From Robiginitomaculum sp. (GTDB taxonomy: Bacteria; Pseudomonadota; Alphaproteobacteria; Caulobacterales; Maricaulaceae): DNA of 12,788 bases. The notes under the pieces are model-generated. The model was not told where the DNA came from. It worked only from the letters and a program-made list of their open reading frames with translations, and made no database searches. The DNA lies in assembly GCA_002733735.2 (NCBI GenBank), contig NVWT02000011.1, positions 45,612 to 58,399 on the forward strand. The letters run 5' to 3'. A program made the position numbers and the translations under genes. Shown piece after piece: positions 6,285 to 12,788 of this stretch (position 1 is its first letter; each line of letters begins with the position of its first letter).

Positions 6285-6836
6285 TCAATGGCCAAAGGTG
6301 CTATCACTCATTTTGCTAAGTAGTTTTCCCAGCTTAGCGCGGCGGTCAGTTTTGCCGATTGTACCGACCATCAACATCCCAACAAACACCGTATATTGCA
6401 CCAAGGCCAGATCATCGGCAGTTTGCCGATCCAGCCGGTACAATTCGGCCAACAGCTCGGCGATGTAATTTACTCGCTGCGTATCCACCTCTCGCACCAC
6501 TTTTGCCACGTCTTGATCAACAGCAGACCAACGCCGAATAGCGTTTTCCAGATCACCATCGGCTTGTAATACGTTCAGCCCCAAATCCTCAAGTCTTTGG
6601 CGAGGGTCATTTGCGCCAGCATTGGTTTTACTGATAATGTCTTTGGTTCTGCTGTCTTGCCAATGCTTGATCAAGGCGCTGACGAATGCCGCTCTATTGG
6701 TAAAATGATGATAAAAACTTCCCTTAGTTCGTTTGGCCGCTTCGCATAATAACTCGATACGAATTGCCTCCGGGCCGTTCTTGGAAAGCAGCTGTAATCC
6801 GGTTTCCAACCAGTCTGATTTACTAAACCTTGCCAT
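6285..6836 (-). CDS. TetR family transcriptional regulator
   Basis: This 183-aa regulator has the N-terminal TetR helix-turn-helix at about residues 8-52. RIELLCEAAKRTKGSFYHHF carries the typical turn and recognition helix ending in the family's FYHHF, and is followed by a helical ligand-binding domain. The ATG directly follows the stop of the upstream membrane-protein gene (TAAATG, no gap), so the two are co-translated. lpdA follows after 55 nt. Because the gene sits inside a cluster, it may control the cluster itself. I cannot infer the ligand. The second half (about 100-180) is divergent, with no family-specific motif recognised. Confidence 0.9.
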   Translation of the reverse strand: MARFSKSDWLETGLQLLSKNGPEAIRIELLCEAAKRTKGSFYHHFTNRAAFVSALIKHWQDSRTKDIISKTNAGANDPRQRLEDLGLNVLQADGDLENAIRRWSAVDQDVAKVVREVDTQRVNYIAELLAELYRLDRQTADDLALVQYTVFVGMLMVGTIGKTDRRAKLGKLLSKMSDSTFGH

Positions 6837-7208
6837 TTATAACAGTCCGATAATTCCAAGACCCAATATAGGTAAGAACAACAACCATTGGGGAAAGTGT
6901 AGTGGCTTTAGGCGAAACTTTATAATCATTGCCAGACTTAACAAGAACACACTGGCCACCAGCAAAATAGCAGCCATCGCCAGCGCAATAAGTTGCGGCG
7001 TAAATGCAGCAATCAACAACATTACGCCAAACCCCAAAAGCGCCAAGGTCACAATGTGCCACGCATACCACAAAGTATATTTAGCAATATGGTTAAATTC
7101 CTCATCGGCCAAAAGCGGCCTTGCGGCAATTTTACCGCCAGCAAATAAATGCAATAAACAAACAGCAAATGCCAATATTGCTGAAGATAATAACCAGATA
7201 TTGATCAT
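6837..7208 (-). CDS. four-helix membrane protein, unknown
   Basis: This 123-aa protein has about four membrane helices (roughly 3-22, 48-69, 73-95 and 104-122). Histidines at or near helix ends (LLHLFAGGKIAARPLL, WYAWHIVTL) could be ligands but are unproven. I chose the ATG at 7208, which overlaps the upstream stop as ATGA and has GGAG 6 nt before it. Upstream in-frame starts (7220, 7286) would lie inside the neighbouring gene. I do not recognise a named family. It lies between another small membrane protein and a TetR regulator, and the three genes overlap or abut. They are probably one unit that the regulator controls. Confidence 0.75.
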   Translation of the reverse strand: MINIWLLSSAILAFAVCLLHLFAGGKIAARPLLADEEFNHIAKYTLWYAWHIVTLALLGFGVMLLIAAFTPQLIALAMAAILLVASVFLLSLAMIIKFRLKPLHFPQWLLFLPILGLGIIGLL

Positions 7209-7648
7209 AATTCGCTCCATCTTTGCGCCAAACCAATGGCATAAAGCAGACCGATAATCAGGCAGATGCTCGAGGTGATAATCCAAAATAAGCCGGAAAA
7301 TTGTGTAACACCGAAAATGGCCGGAACAATAACCAAGCCTCTTATGATAAATACACTTGCGATCGCCAACAGCCCAAGCCGCAATAATGGCAGTGGCAAA
7401 AATTGCACCATTCCTGCGCCTTTAAGAGCGTAAAGCCCCCAAATAAATAACACAGCTGCGATCAGGCTTGTCACAATATATGGCCATGCCTCGCCCCGTT
7501 CGGCCATTTGCGCCATTTCCTCGCCCGCTCCGAAAAATCGCAACCAATTAGCCCCGCCAAACAATATCCCAACATGCAAGAAAGAGGCTATAAAGCTGGC
7601 ACCTGCACCGGCTAATAAAAACGGGTTAATAGACGTGGTAATAGCCAT
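7205..7648 (-). CDS. four-helix membrane protein, unknown
   Basis: This 147-aa protein has four probable membrane helices: about 10-32, 56-76, 85-105 and 112-140. A short loop follows helix 1 with the motif GGANWLRFFGAGEEMAQMAERG. I cannot assign it to a named family. I chose the ATG at 7648, with GGAGA about 8 nt upstream; a TTG one codon earlier is possible. It is the first gene of a five-gene minus-strand cluster ending with lpdA and the small membrane protein. Its stop overlaps the next start by 4 nt. A perfect TATAAT -10 hexamer lies about 50 nt upstream. Confidence 0.75.
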   Translation of the reverse strand: MAITTSINPFLLAGAGASFIASFLHVGILFGGANWLRFFGAGEEMAQMAERGEAWPYIVTSLIAAVLFIWGLYALKGAGMVQFLPLPLLRLGLLAIASVFIIRGLVIVPAIFGVTQFSGLFWIITSSICLIIGLLYAIGLAQRWSEL

Positions 7649-7758
7649 CAATAATTCTCCACACTAAATACCGGCAAAAACAAAACCAGCAAATGATCAT
7701 TATAATCAAAACGCCGAACTAAACGGTATTCTGAGTATATTTTATCTTTGTTATCCAT
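7648..7758 (-). CDS. 36-codon leader ORF (doubtful)
   Basis: A 36-aa ORF beginning MDNKDKIYSEYRLVRRF starts at 7758 and ends with TGA at 7650-7648, sharing one base with the ATG of the membrane-protein gene (TGATG). GGA lies about 7 nt upstream of its start. The overlap geometry is typical of coupled genes, but the start lies inside the palindromic repeat and the TATAAT hexamer at 7699-7704 lies within the ORF. It may therefore not be transcribed whole. Chance is likely. Confidence 0.2.
   Translation of the reverse strand: MDNKDKIYSEYRLVRRFDYNDHLLVLFLPVFSVENY
7699..7704 (-). promoter_or_regulatory. -10 hexamer of membrane/tetR/lpdA cluster
   Basis: On the minus strand the sequence is TATAAT, a perfect -10 hexamer, 51 nt before the ATG at 7648. 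I find no good -35 hexamer 16-18 nt upstream, so the promoter may depend on an activator or be only partial. Confidence 0.35.
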
Positions 7759-7799
7759 CTACTTATCCAAAAACCGGTGCCCACTTTTTGGGTCGATGG
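7755..7799. repeat. alphaproteobacterial-type palindromic repeat
   Basis: A nested inverted repeat pairs CCATC (7755-7759) with GATGG (7795-7799) and CCAAAAA (7767-7773) with TTTTTGG (7785-7791). Its core reads AACCGGTGCCCACTTTTTGG. This closely resembles the short palindromes of the type AAAACCGGTTCCCACTTTT that are scattered through intergenic regions of many alphaproteobacteria. That identification is from memory and has not been checked. If transcribed it would form a hairpin in the leader of the minus-strand cluster. Confidence 0.5.
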
Positions 7800-7814
7800 A
7801 GTATATATTCACAC

Positions 7815-7872
7815 CCCGCCACATCAGTTCTTGAGATAACATAACCTGCTCAAACGCAGGTGTTGGGGCGGG
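7815..7872. repeat. GC-rich stem with inner hairpin
   Basis: CCCGCC (7815-7820) pairs with GGCGGG (7867-7872) around an inner perfect hairpin, ACCTGC (7844-7849) with GCAGGT (7856-7861), loop 6 nt. It lies only 15 nt from the 7755-7799 palindrome. The two may form one mosaic element with two palindromes, like the RIME elements described in rhizobia. Confidence 0.4.
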
Positions 7873-8022
7873 ATATTTACTTAATTTGAGTATTTATCAG
7901 GCTTTCGCAAATAATACAATACCAAATGGTATGTTTGGCGGTTGTGTCCAGCTTCAGATGAAGTGAGGCAAACGACAATCGCAACCTCTCCAAATGATGG
8001 TAGACACACTAACTCACCTATC

Positions 8023-8769
8023 CTATTTATTTAGAAGAGCATATTTGTTGATCAACCCAGCCGCATCATAAGCAGACACAAACTGGTCTATTACTATGTA
8101 ATACTCACTATGACTATTTCTTGTATCGAACTTACCATTTTTCGATAAATAAAGACGAGAGGTAGCTCCGCTACCATCCTTATATTTCACTGCTTTTTGA
8201 ATTGTTCCATCCGCCTGTTTATATATTATGGCTTTTTCTCCTATGAACCTATCGCCTGCAAATTTGGCAATAACCAATGCGCCTTTTGGTATAGGTGGGA
8301 ATGGGTCGTTTGATTGTTTTTCGGTCATTCCGTGGATATTAATTCTAAGTTTGGGTGTAAAATGTGTTGAAGCCCACGATCTTGAACCAACTGTTTGGTC
8401 TGGCAGGTAATAGTTTATAAAAAGTCGCTCTTTATGCGGAGATTGCAATCGAATGGCTTGGCCAAGACTCTCTAATGCATCTTTTGGAATTCGCATTTCT
8501 AAACGTACATCGACACTACGCTTTTTAGGGGAGCTTTGATGGGGGTGGCTTGTCACGTCTTTTATAATTTTATAATTGGGCAGTGGTGTAGGTTGTAATT
8601 GCTCGGCGTTCTTGCGAGGAAGTTTTCTCTCAAGGCGTTTTATTTCTTTTTTTGCGGATTTAATTTCGCGTTCAATTCTTTTCATCTCTTTTTCATGATC
8701 TGAAAGTGGTTCACCACAGCTGCCGAGTAACACGCCAACTAATGCGTAAATAATTAAAAGTTGCTTCAT
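8023..8769 (-). CDS. lipoprotein with coiled coil, unknown function
   Basis: This 248-aa protein has a type II signal peptide: hydrophobic LLIIYALVGVLLG, then the lipobox LGSC with C18 as lipid anchor. The mature N-terminus is a strongly charged coiled coil (about 24-52, EKEMKRIEREIKSAKKEI), then a Pro-rich linker (57-65). A globular domain (about 85-245) contains RLFINYYLPDQTVGSRSWAS and THFTPKLRINIHG (116-147), a pattern I associate with uncharacterised periplasmic proteins but cannot name. It is probably an envelope protein projecting from the membrane on a helical stalk. AAGG lies about 12 nt upstream of the ATG. It is not closely linked to either neighbour. Confidence 0.78.
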   Translation of the reverse strand: MKQLLIIYALVGVLLGSCGEPLSDHEKEMKRIEREIKSAKKEIKRLERKLPRKNAEQLQPTPLPNYKIIKDVTSHPHQSSPKKRSVDVRLEMRIPKDALESLGQAIRLQSPHKERLFINYYLPDQTVGSRSWASTHFTPKLRINIHGMTEKQSNDPFPPIPKGALVIAKFAGDRFIGEKAIIYKQADGTIQKAVKYKDGSGATSRLYLSKNGKFDTRNSHSEYYIVIDQFVSAYDAAGLINKYALLNK

Positions 8770-8844
8770 GTGGTTTAACCTTCACAAATTAACGTATTTT
8801 ACGCTAAAGTAACCAGATCGCGCTGTATAGTGTATAAAACAAAG

Positions 8845-8913
8845 GGGCTGTCCTAAATAACTAGGGTCAGAACCTATTAATTGAGTGCATTAAGCGACCC
8901 TTATTACAAATTC
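8845..8913. repeat. insertion-sequence-end-like remnant
   Basis: The stretch starts GGGGCTGTCCTAAATAACTA, which has the style of many insertion-sequence termini. It continues with a hairpin, AGGGTC (8863-8868) with GACCCT (8896-8901), that contains an inner TTAAT (8877-8881) with ATTAA (8889-8893). Its right end matches 1180-1197 at 15 of 18 positions. There is no transposase, so it would be a solo end or a small non-autonomous element. Confidence 0.35.
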
Positions 8914-9032
8914 GGCACTAGCTATTTCTATATAATAATTCATCAATATATCCCCTAAAAAATCGGTGGTTTTCAGAGATCGTCACATCTGTTACGATGT
9001 TTCTTTGATAATTGTTATTGGCTTAAAATCTC

Positions 9033-10694
9033 ATGTTATTTCGACGCAAACCCAAAGCAAAACAAGAATCTAGTGATTATTCTTTGGCCAATATCCGCGC
9101 CAATATAATTGGCCATGATCATGTACTGCCCGGGCCATTTGGATCGCGGACGATGTTCTATGCTGATTATGTGGCTTCGGGCCGTAGTTTTCAGCCAATT
9201 GAAGAGATGATTTTCCGCCACGTATTGCCGCTTTATGCCAATACCCATACCGAGGCATCGGCCACTGGCCGCCAAACATCAGCATTTCGCGAGCAAGCCA
9301 GAGAGATAATCGCCAATTGCCTTAATGCCGGTGATGAAGATGTAGTGATATTTTGCGGTTCTGGCTGTACTGGTGCGATTGACAAGTTAATTCAAATTCT
9401 TGGACTAAAACTGCCAGAAGGATTAAGCGCCTATGGGATAGAGACAGCTATTGATCCCAAAAACCGTCCAATTGTATTTATTGGCCCGTATGAGCATCAT
9501 TCTAATGACGTGCAGTGGCGCGAAACCATTGCCGAGGTGATAACTATTGAAGAAACCGACAATGGTTTACTAGATGTTGACGATCTTAAACGGCAGCTTG
9601 AAACCTACAAAGACCGACCACTTCTGATCGGTAGTTTTTCCACGGCCAGCAATGTAACAGGTATTATCACTGATCCGGTGCCGGTGGCCAAACTATTGCA
9701 TCAATACAGCGCATTGGCAGCTTTTGACTATGCTGCTGCTGCGCCTTATGTCGGCATTGACATCAACCAACCAGATGGGGCGCATTTTGATGTGGTATAC
9801 ATATCGCCGCATAAATACCTTGGCGGGCCGGGTACGCCGGGATTGTTGGTGATCAAAAAAGACTGGGCAAATAATAAAACTCCAGTCATTCCCGGTGGCG
9901 GTACTGTATCTTATGTCAGTCCATGCGCACAAACATATTTTGATGATATTTGTCACCGCGAAGAGGGTGGAACTCCGGACATTATCGGCTCTATCCGGGC
10001 TGGTTTGGTGTTTGATCTAAAACAAAGAATTGGCAATGAAGTTATAAAAACTGCCGAACAGGATTTTGCCAAACAAGCCTTAAAGCGCTGGGGTGCGCAC
10101 GATAATATTCAAATATTAGGCTCTAATACTGCCGATAGATTACCGATTTTTTCTTTTTTGGTAAAAAGCAACAATAAGTTTCTGCACTATAACTTTGTCG
10201 TAGCATTACTTGATGATTTGTTTGGTATTCAAGCCAGAGGCGGTTGTTCATGCGCGGGGCCGTATGGACATCGCTTGTTGGATATTGATCTTGAAACTTC
10301 GCAACAATACGAAAAAATAATAGCCACCGGGATTGAAGTGCTAAAACCCGGTTGGGTACGGGTTGGCTTTAATTATTTCAATTCAAAACAAGAGGCAGAA
10401 CTATTGTTAACCGCCGTGGAGTGGATTGCCGATCATGGGCATTTATTACTGCCATTATATGATTTTGATTGTGGCAGTGGTAAATGGACACACCATTTAC
10501 GTAAAAACGAAACCTTGCATCGCCTTGATAATTTGACGGGCGATCTTGAACAAGAAAACCCTGCAAAGACAATCGACGAGATGATCAAAATTGCCGATAG
10601 CCAAGTAAAAGTAGCGGCATCATTACCGGCAAAGTCCAAACCAAAAGAGCTTCAAGAAACCCCGGAACACCTTTTATGGTTTTTGCAAACCTGA
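9033..10694 (+). CDS. class V PLP enzyme, cysteine desulfurase-like
   Basis: This 553-aa PLP-dependent enzyme of aminotransferase class V belongs near the cysteine desulfurase/selenocysteine lyase group. GPYEHHSN (H155/H156, ring-stacking His), FDYAAAAPY (D232, pyridine N partner) and ISPHKYLGGPGTPG (K261, Schiff-base Lys) are all in order. The C-terminal domain carries GGCSCAGPYGH (C405/C407) where desulfurases have their active-site Cys loop, so sulfur transfer from cysteine is plausible. It is about 150 aa longer than SufS/CsdA, with a basic N-terminal tail (1-35) and a C-terminal extension (about 475-553) without a recognised domain. The start has no clear Shine-Dalgarno, but no alternative start exists before residue 41, inside the domain. 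The Acg-like gene follows after 75 nt. The substrate is not known. Confidence 0.85.
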   Translation: MLFRRKPKAKQESSDYSLANIRANIIGHDHVLPGPFGSRTMFYADYVASGRSFQPIEEMIFRHVLPLYANTHTEASATGRQTSAFREQAREIIANCLNAGDEDVVIFCGSGCTGAIDKLIQILGLKLPEGLSAYGIETAIDPKNRPIVFIGPYEHHSNDVQWRETIAEVITIEETDNGLLDVDDLKRQLETYKDRPLLIGSFSTASNVTGIITDPVPVAKLLHQYSALAAFDYAAAAPYVGIDINQPDGAHFDVVYISPHKYLGGPGTPGLLVIKKDWANNKTPVIPGGGTVSYVSPCAQTYFDDICHREEGGTPDIIGSIRAGLVFDLKQRIGNEVIKTAEQDFAKQALKRWGAHDNIQILGSNTADRLPIFSFLVKSNNKFLHYNFVVALLDDLFGIQARGGCSCAGPYGHRLLDIDLETSQQYEKIIATGIEVLKPGWVRVGFNYFNSKQEAELLLTAVEWIADHGHLLLPLYDFDCGSGKWTHHLRKNETLHRLDNLTGDLEQENPAKTIDEMIKIADSQVKVAASLPAKSKPKELQETPEHLLWFLQT

Positions 10695-10711
10695 GAGTTC
10701 AAGATTGCAGC

Positions 10712-10741
10712 TTGACAAGTACTTTAATATTAAACTAATTT
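10712..10741 (+). promoter_or_regulatory. promoter of Acg-like gene
   Basis: A perfect -35 hexamer TTGACA (10712-10717) is followed, 18 nt later, by TAATTT (10736-10741). The start site would fall about 10748, some 20 nt before the ATG at 10770. Two palindromic sites cover the spacer and the start region. Confidence 0.5.
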
Positions 10742-10758
10742 GATTTAACATTAAAGTA
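10720..10758. promoter_or_regulatory. tandem palindromic operator, MarR candidate
   Basis: TTTAATATTAAA (10723-10734) is a perfect 12-bp palindrome. TTTAACATTAAA (10744-10755) differs from it by one base and starts exactly 21 bp later, about two helical turns, so both face the same side of DNA. The outer arms TACTTTAAT (10720-10728) and ATTAAAGTA (10750-10758) also form a perfect 9-bp inverted repeat. The sites flank the -10 hexamer, a repressor position. AT-rich palindromes of this size are typical MarR-family operators, and a MarR gene lies at the end of the same unit. Confidence 0.55.
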
Positions 10759-10769
10759 TTGAGGTTATC

Positions 10770-11921
10770 ATGCAGTTTTCCAGAAGAAGTTTTATTCGTA
10801 TTCTTGGCGGCAGCGCAATCATAATGGCACCGATTGCCTGCTCGCCCGGATCAGAAGCTCCCGACCCTACCGCCCCGTGGACAGACGCTGTCACGGCGAA
10901 CAACCTGATTACATTTGCTCTTAGCCACGCACTGCTGGCTCCTAATCCGCATAATCGCCAGCCATGGATGGTACAATTACATGATGAAACAGCGGCGACT
11001 TTGTTTGTTGACCCAAGCAAAGACCTGCCAGAAACTGACCCGTTTGATCGCCAGATAACCATTGGTCTTGGCTGTTTCTTAGAAGTTTTAGCCATTGCCG
11101 CAAACAATCAAGGCTTTGAGGCCAAAATTGATTATTTTCCTGAGGGCTTTAATGAGCAAACTTTGGATAAAAAGCCAATAGCGGAAATTAAATTGCTACG
11201 AGTTTCCTCATTGCTACCTGATCCACTATTTAGCCAAATTCTCTACCGCAGAACCAATCGCAAACCATTTACCGAACAGCAAGTAACAGCCAAAAACTTG
11301 GCCGCAATCACCGAAAAGACTCTTGGAACAAACAACGGTTTTGCATCCTCTGCCGCACAAATTGAACAATTACGTGAACTTACCGTTGCCGCTGCAAAAA
11401 TAGAATTTGAAACCCCACATACCTATATGGAAAGCGTCGATTTAATGCGAATTGGCTCTGCGGAAATAGCCCAAAACCCTGATGGAATATCAATAGATAT
11501 TCCAATGATCGGTTTGCTTAAAGCATTTGGGATAGTTAGCAAAAAAGCCTTGGCAGATCAAACTTCATCAGCGTTCAAACAAGGCTTGAAACAATATTCT
11601 GATGCAGCGGCAAGCGCGGGAAATTTTGTGTGGATATCCACCAATACCAATACCAGAATTGACCAGATAGAAACTGGCCGCACTTATGTAAGGCAAAACC
11701 TACTGGCAACGAAACTAGGGCTTTCCATGCAGCCATTAAGCCAAGCCTTGCAGGAATATCCAGAAATGCAGCACTTATTGAAAGAAGCTCACACGATCAC
11801 ACAAACAGATGGCCAAAGATTGCAAATGCTAGCCCGAATCGGCTATGCTGCGACAGGTAATGCATCACCGCGCTTTCCTTTATCTGCGAAATTGATTGAA
11901 CATGAAAACAACCAGCGCTGA
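10770..11921 (+). CDS. Tat-exported Acg-like nitroreductase homologue
   Basis: This 383-aa protein starts with a twin-arginine signal (SRRSFIRILGG, R5-R6) and a hydrophobic stretch ending PIAC (C24), so it is probably folded with cofactor and then exported; C24 may serve as a lipid anchor, but the lipobox is imperfect. The body resembles the Acg/nitroreductase fold FMN proteins: LSHALLAPNPHNRQPW (51-66) is the N-terminal FMN-site motif, LYRRTNRKPF (158-167) and RTYVRQNLLATKLGLSMQPL (304-323) are typical, and the end RIGYA...SPRFPL matches the family. Some members bind FMN without known turnover. GAGG lies 5 nt before the ATG. The promoter carries a tandem palindrome. The MarR gene overlaps its end by 20 nt, which suggests local repression. 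Confidence 0.82.
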   Translation: MQFSRRSFIRILGGSAIIMAPIACSPGSEAPDPTAPWTDAVTANNLITFALSHALLAPNPHNRQPWMVQLHDETAATLFVDPSKDLPETDPFDRQITIGLGCFLEVLAIAANNQGFEAKIDYFPEGFNEQTLDKKPIAEIKLLRVSSLLPDPLFSQILYRRTNRKPFTEQQVTAKNLAAITEKTLGTNNGFASSAAQIEQLRELTVAAAKIEFETPHTYMESVDLMRIGSAEIAQNPDGISIDIPMIGLLKAFGIVSKKALADQTSSAFKQGLKQYSDAAASAGNFVWISTNTNTRIDQIETGRTYVRQNLLATKLGLSMQPLSQALQEYPEMQHLLKEAHTITQTDGQRLQMLARIGYAATGNASPRFPLSAKLIEHENNQR

Positions 11922-12351
11922 ATATGATGTGTTTCAAGTCTTTACCGAGATCGCAATCATCAATCAATTAGTCAAGACCGCCGTTGAAAGCTCACTGCCG
12001 GGTAAATTGCGCATGTCGCATTTTGGGGTAATGAGCCATTTCATCCGCCGCCCGCACGAGCAAAGCCCTGGCCATCTAGCCTCGTCTTTTCAAGTTACCA
12101 ATGCCGCCATGACCAATACTTTGGGCAAGATGCAAAGATGGGGTTATGTTGATATTCGCAAAAACCCAAATGACAGCCGGGCAAAATTGGTTAGCCTTAG
12201 CGAAAAGGGAAGCAAAGCATATCAAGAGGCTTTTGAGACAATAATTCCGATTATGCAACAAATGTTAAAAGATGTGGATGCCGAAACCATTCTTGCACTG
12301 GAACCCGGATTGCGGGATTTGCGAATTAAACTAGACGCAAGCCGGAATTAA
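11902..12351 (+). CDS. MarR family transcriptional regulator
   Basis: This 149-aa protein has the MarR winged-helix fold. LRMSHFGVMSHFIRR precedes the helix-turn-helix, the recognition helix is about 64-80 (QVTNAAMTNTLGKMQRWGYV), and the wing is NPNDSRAKLVSLSEKG (88-103) with the signature D-x-R. Flanking helices form the dimer interface. The ATG at 11902 was preferred; an in-frame TTG at 11896 is possible. It overlaps the Acg-like gene by 20 nt and is almost certainly co-transcribed with it. The tandem palindrome at 10720-10758 is its probable operator, so it would repress its own unit. The stop (12349-12351) overlaps the odhB stop on the other strand within TTAA. Confidence 0.9.
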   Translation: MKTTSAEYDVFQVFTEIAIINQLVKTAVESSLPGKLRMSHFGVMSHFIRRPHEQSPGHLASSFQVTNAAMTNTLGKMQRWGYVDIRKNPNDSRAKLVSLSEKGSKAYQEAFETIIPIMQQMLKDVDAETILALEPGLRDLRIKLDASRN

Positions 12352-12788
12352 AGATCAAACAACAGCCGATCGGGGTTTTCTAGGCACTCTTTAACCCGGA
12401 TCAAGAACGTCACCGCGCCTTTGCCATCAACCACGCGGTGATCATACGACAGCGCAATATACATCATTGGCCGGATAACAATTTCATCATTAACTACCAT
12501 TGTGCGTTTTTGAATTGTGTGCATTCCCAAAATACCAGATTGCGGAGCATTTAGGATCGGCGTTGACATTAACGAGCCATAAACTCCGCCATTAGAGATA
12601 GTAAAAGTAGCACCACTCATATCGGCCATGGTAAGTTTTCCATCTCTGGCCTTAGCGCCCATATTGGCAATGGCTTGTTCAACTCCGCCCATGGATAGCG
12701 CATCACAATCAGTAATTACCGGAACCACAAGCCCTTTTTCGGTACCAACAGCTACGCCAATATCATAATGGTTTTTGAAGATCAGAGT
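12348..12788 (-). CDS. odhB: 2-oxoglutarate dehydrogenase E2 (partial)
   Basis: This is the C-terminal 146 codons of dihydrolipoamide succinyltransferase, the E2 core of the 2-oxoglutarate dehydrogenase complex in the TCA cycle. The frame runs off the right edge, so lipoyl and subunit-binding domains are not in view. The catalytic-domain end is clear: YDIGVAVGTEKGLVVPVI, then FTISNGGVYGSL, PQSGILGMHTIQKR, and SYDHRVVDGKGAV with the acetyltransferase-type His-Asp pair (DHRVVDG). PQSGILGMHTI is the E2o style rather than E2p. It is convergent with the MarR gene, and the stops overlap in four bases. The E3 gene lpdA is on the same strand 6.1 kb away. Confidence 0.95.
   Translation of the reverse strand, partial: TLIFKNHYDIGVAVGTEKGLVVPVITDCDALSMGGVEQAIANMGAKARDGKLTMADMSGATFTISNGGVYGSLMSTPILNAPQSGILGMHTIQKRTMVVNDEIVIRPMMYIALSYDHRVVDGKGAVTFLIRVKECLENPDRLLFDL

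Larger units (their letters stand above)
7649..8022. other. intergenic region with palindromes
   Basis: This 374-nt spacer lies between two minus-strand genes. From left to right it holds the -10 hexamer (7699-7704), a long palindromic repeat (7755-7799), a second hairpin (7815-7872) with a perfect inner stem (7844-7861), a short ATACC/GGTAT hairpin near 7920, and a CTTC/GAAG hairpin inside a weak GGTTG/CAACC stem (about 7937-7988) that may help terminate the lipoprotein transcript. Apart from the doubtful leader ORF at 7648-7758, no gene is visible. Confidence 0.5.

Noticed and set aside
1290..7936. 13-mer AAATGGTATGTTT at 1290-1302 and again at 7924-7936
   Set aside because: In 12.8 kb about one chance 13-mer repeat is expected, and the flanks do not match.

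Overview
The window looks like a low-GC alphaproteobacterial chromosome. GcrA, the CcrM-linked cell-cycle regulator, is essentially restricted to Alphaproteobacteria. The C-terminal end of odhB/sucB and a complete lpdA lie on the same strand, as expected for the 2-oxoglutarate dehydrogenase locus. The AT-rich composition and protein style would suit a marine Maricaulales/Hyphomonadaceae-like or Kordiimonadales-like organism, but this placement is only a guess.

Left part (1-1830): gcrA on the + strand. Its leader holds a perfect DnaA box and a near-consensus CtrA site. A gene-poor, hairpin-rich stretch follows (814-1269). Then come two small minus-strand genes: a secreted four-cysteine protein (1453-1830) and, 12 nt downstream, a 56-aa ORF (1270-1440).

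Middle left (1831-4405): a + strand unit with a recognisable sigma70-type promoter and an inverted-repeat operator candidate. It encodes a six-helix membrane protein translationally coupled to a small winged-helix regulator, followed by a DUF418 membrane protein.

Middle (4476-7648, minus strand): a tightly packed cluster of two small four-helix membrane proteins, a TetR regulator, lpdA (E3) and a small membrane protein. Several junctions overlap by 1-4 nt. Upstream lie an intergenic palindrome resembling known alphaproteobacterial palindromic repeats, a second hairpin, and a minus-strand lipoprotein with a coiled coil (8023-8769).

Right part (8770-12351, + strand): a remnant that looks like an insertion-sequence end; a 553-aa class V PLP enzyme of the cysteine desulfurase type; a Tat-exported Acg-like nitroreductase homologue; and a MarR regulator overlapping that gene. 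The nitroreductase promoter carries two near-identical 12-bp palindromes exactly 21 bp apart, a good candidate MarR operator pair. The MarR gene meets odhB (12348-12788, partial) tail to tail, and the two stop codons share the bases TTAA. About 6.1 kb therefore separates odhB from lpdA, which often lie close together in alphaproteobacteria.

No tRNA, rRNA, CRISPR array or intact transposase was seen. Nothing in the window is a clear-cut new system. The most checkable leads are the gcrA promoter sites, the MarR tandem operator, the small secreted/56-aa gene pair with its structured 3' region, and the interrupted odhB-lpdA locus.
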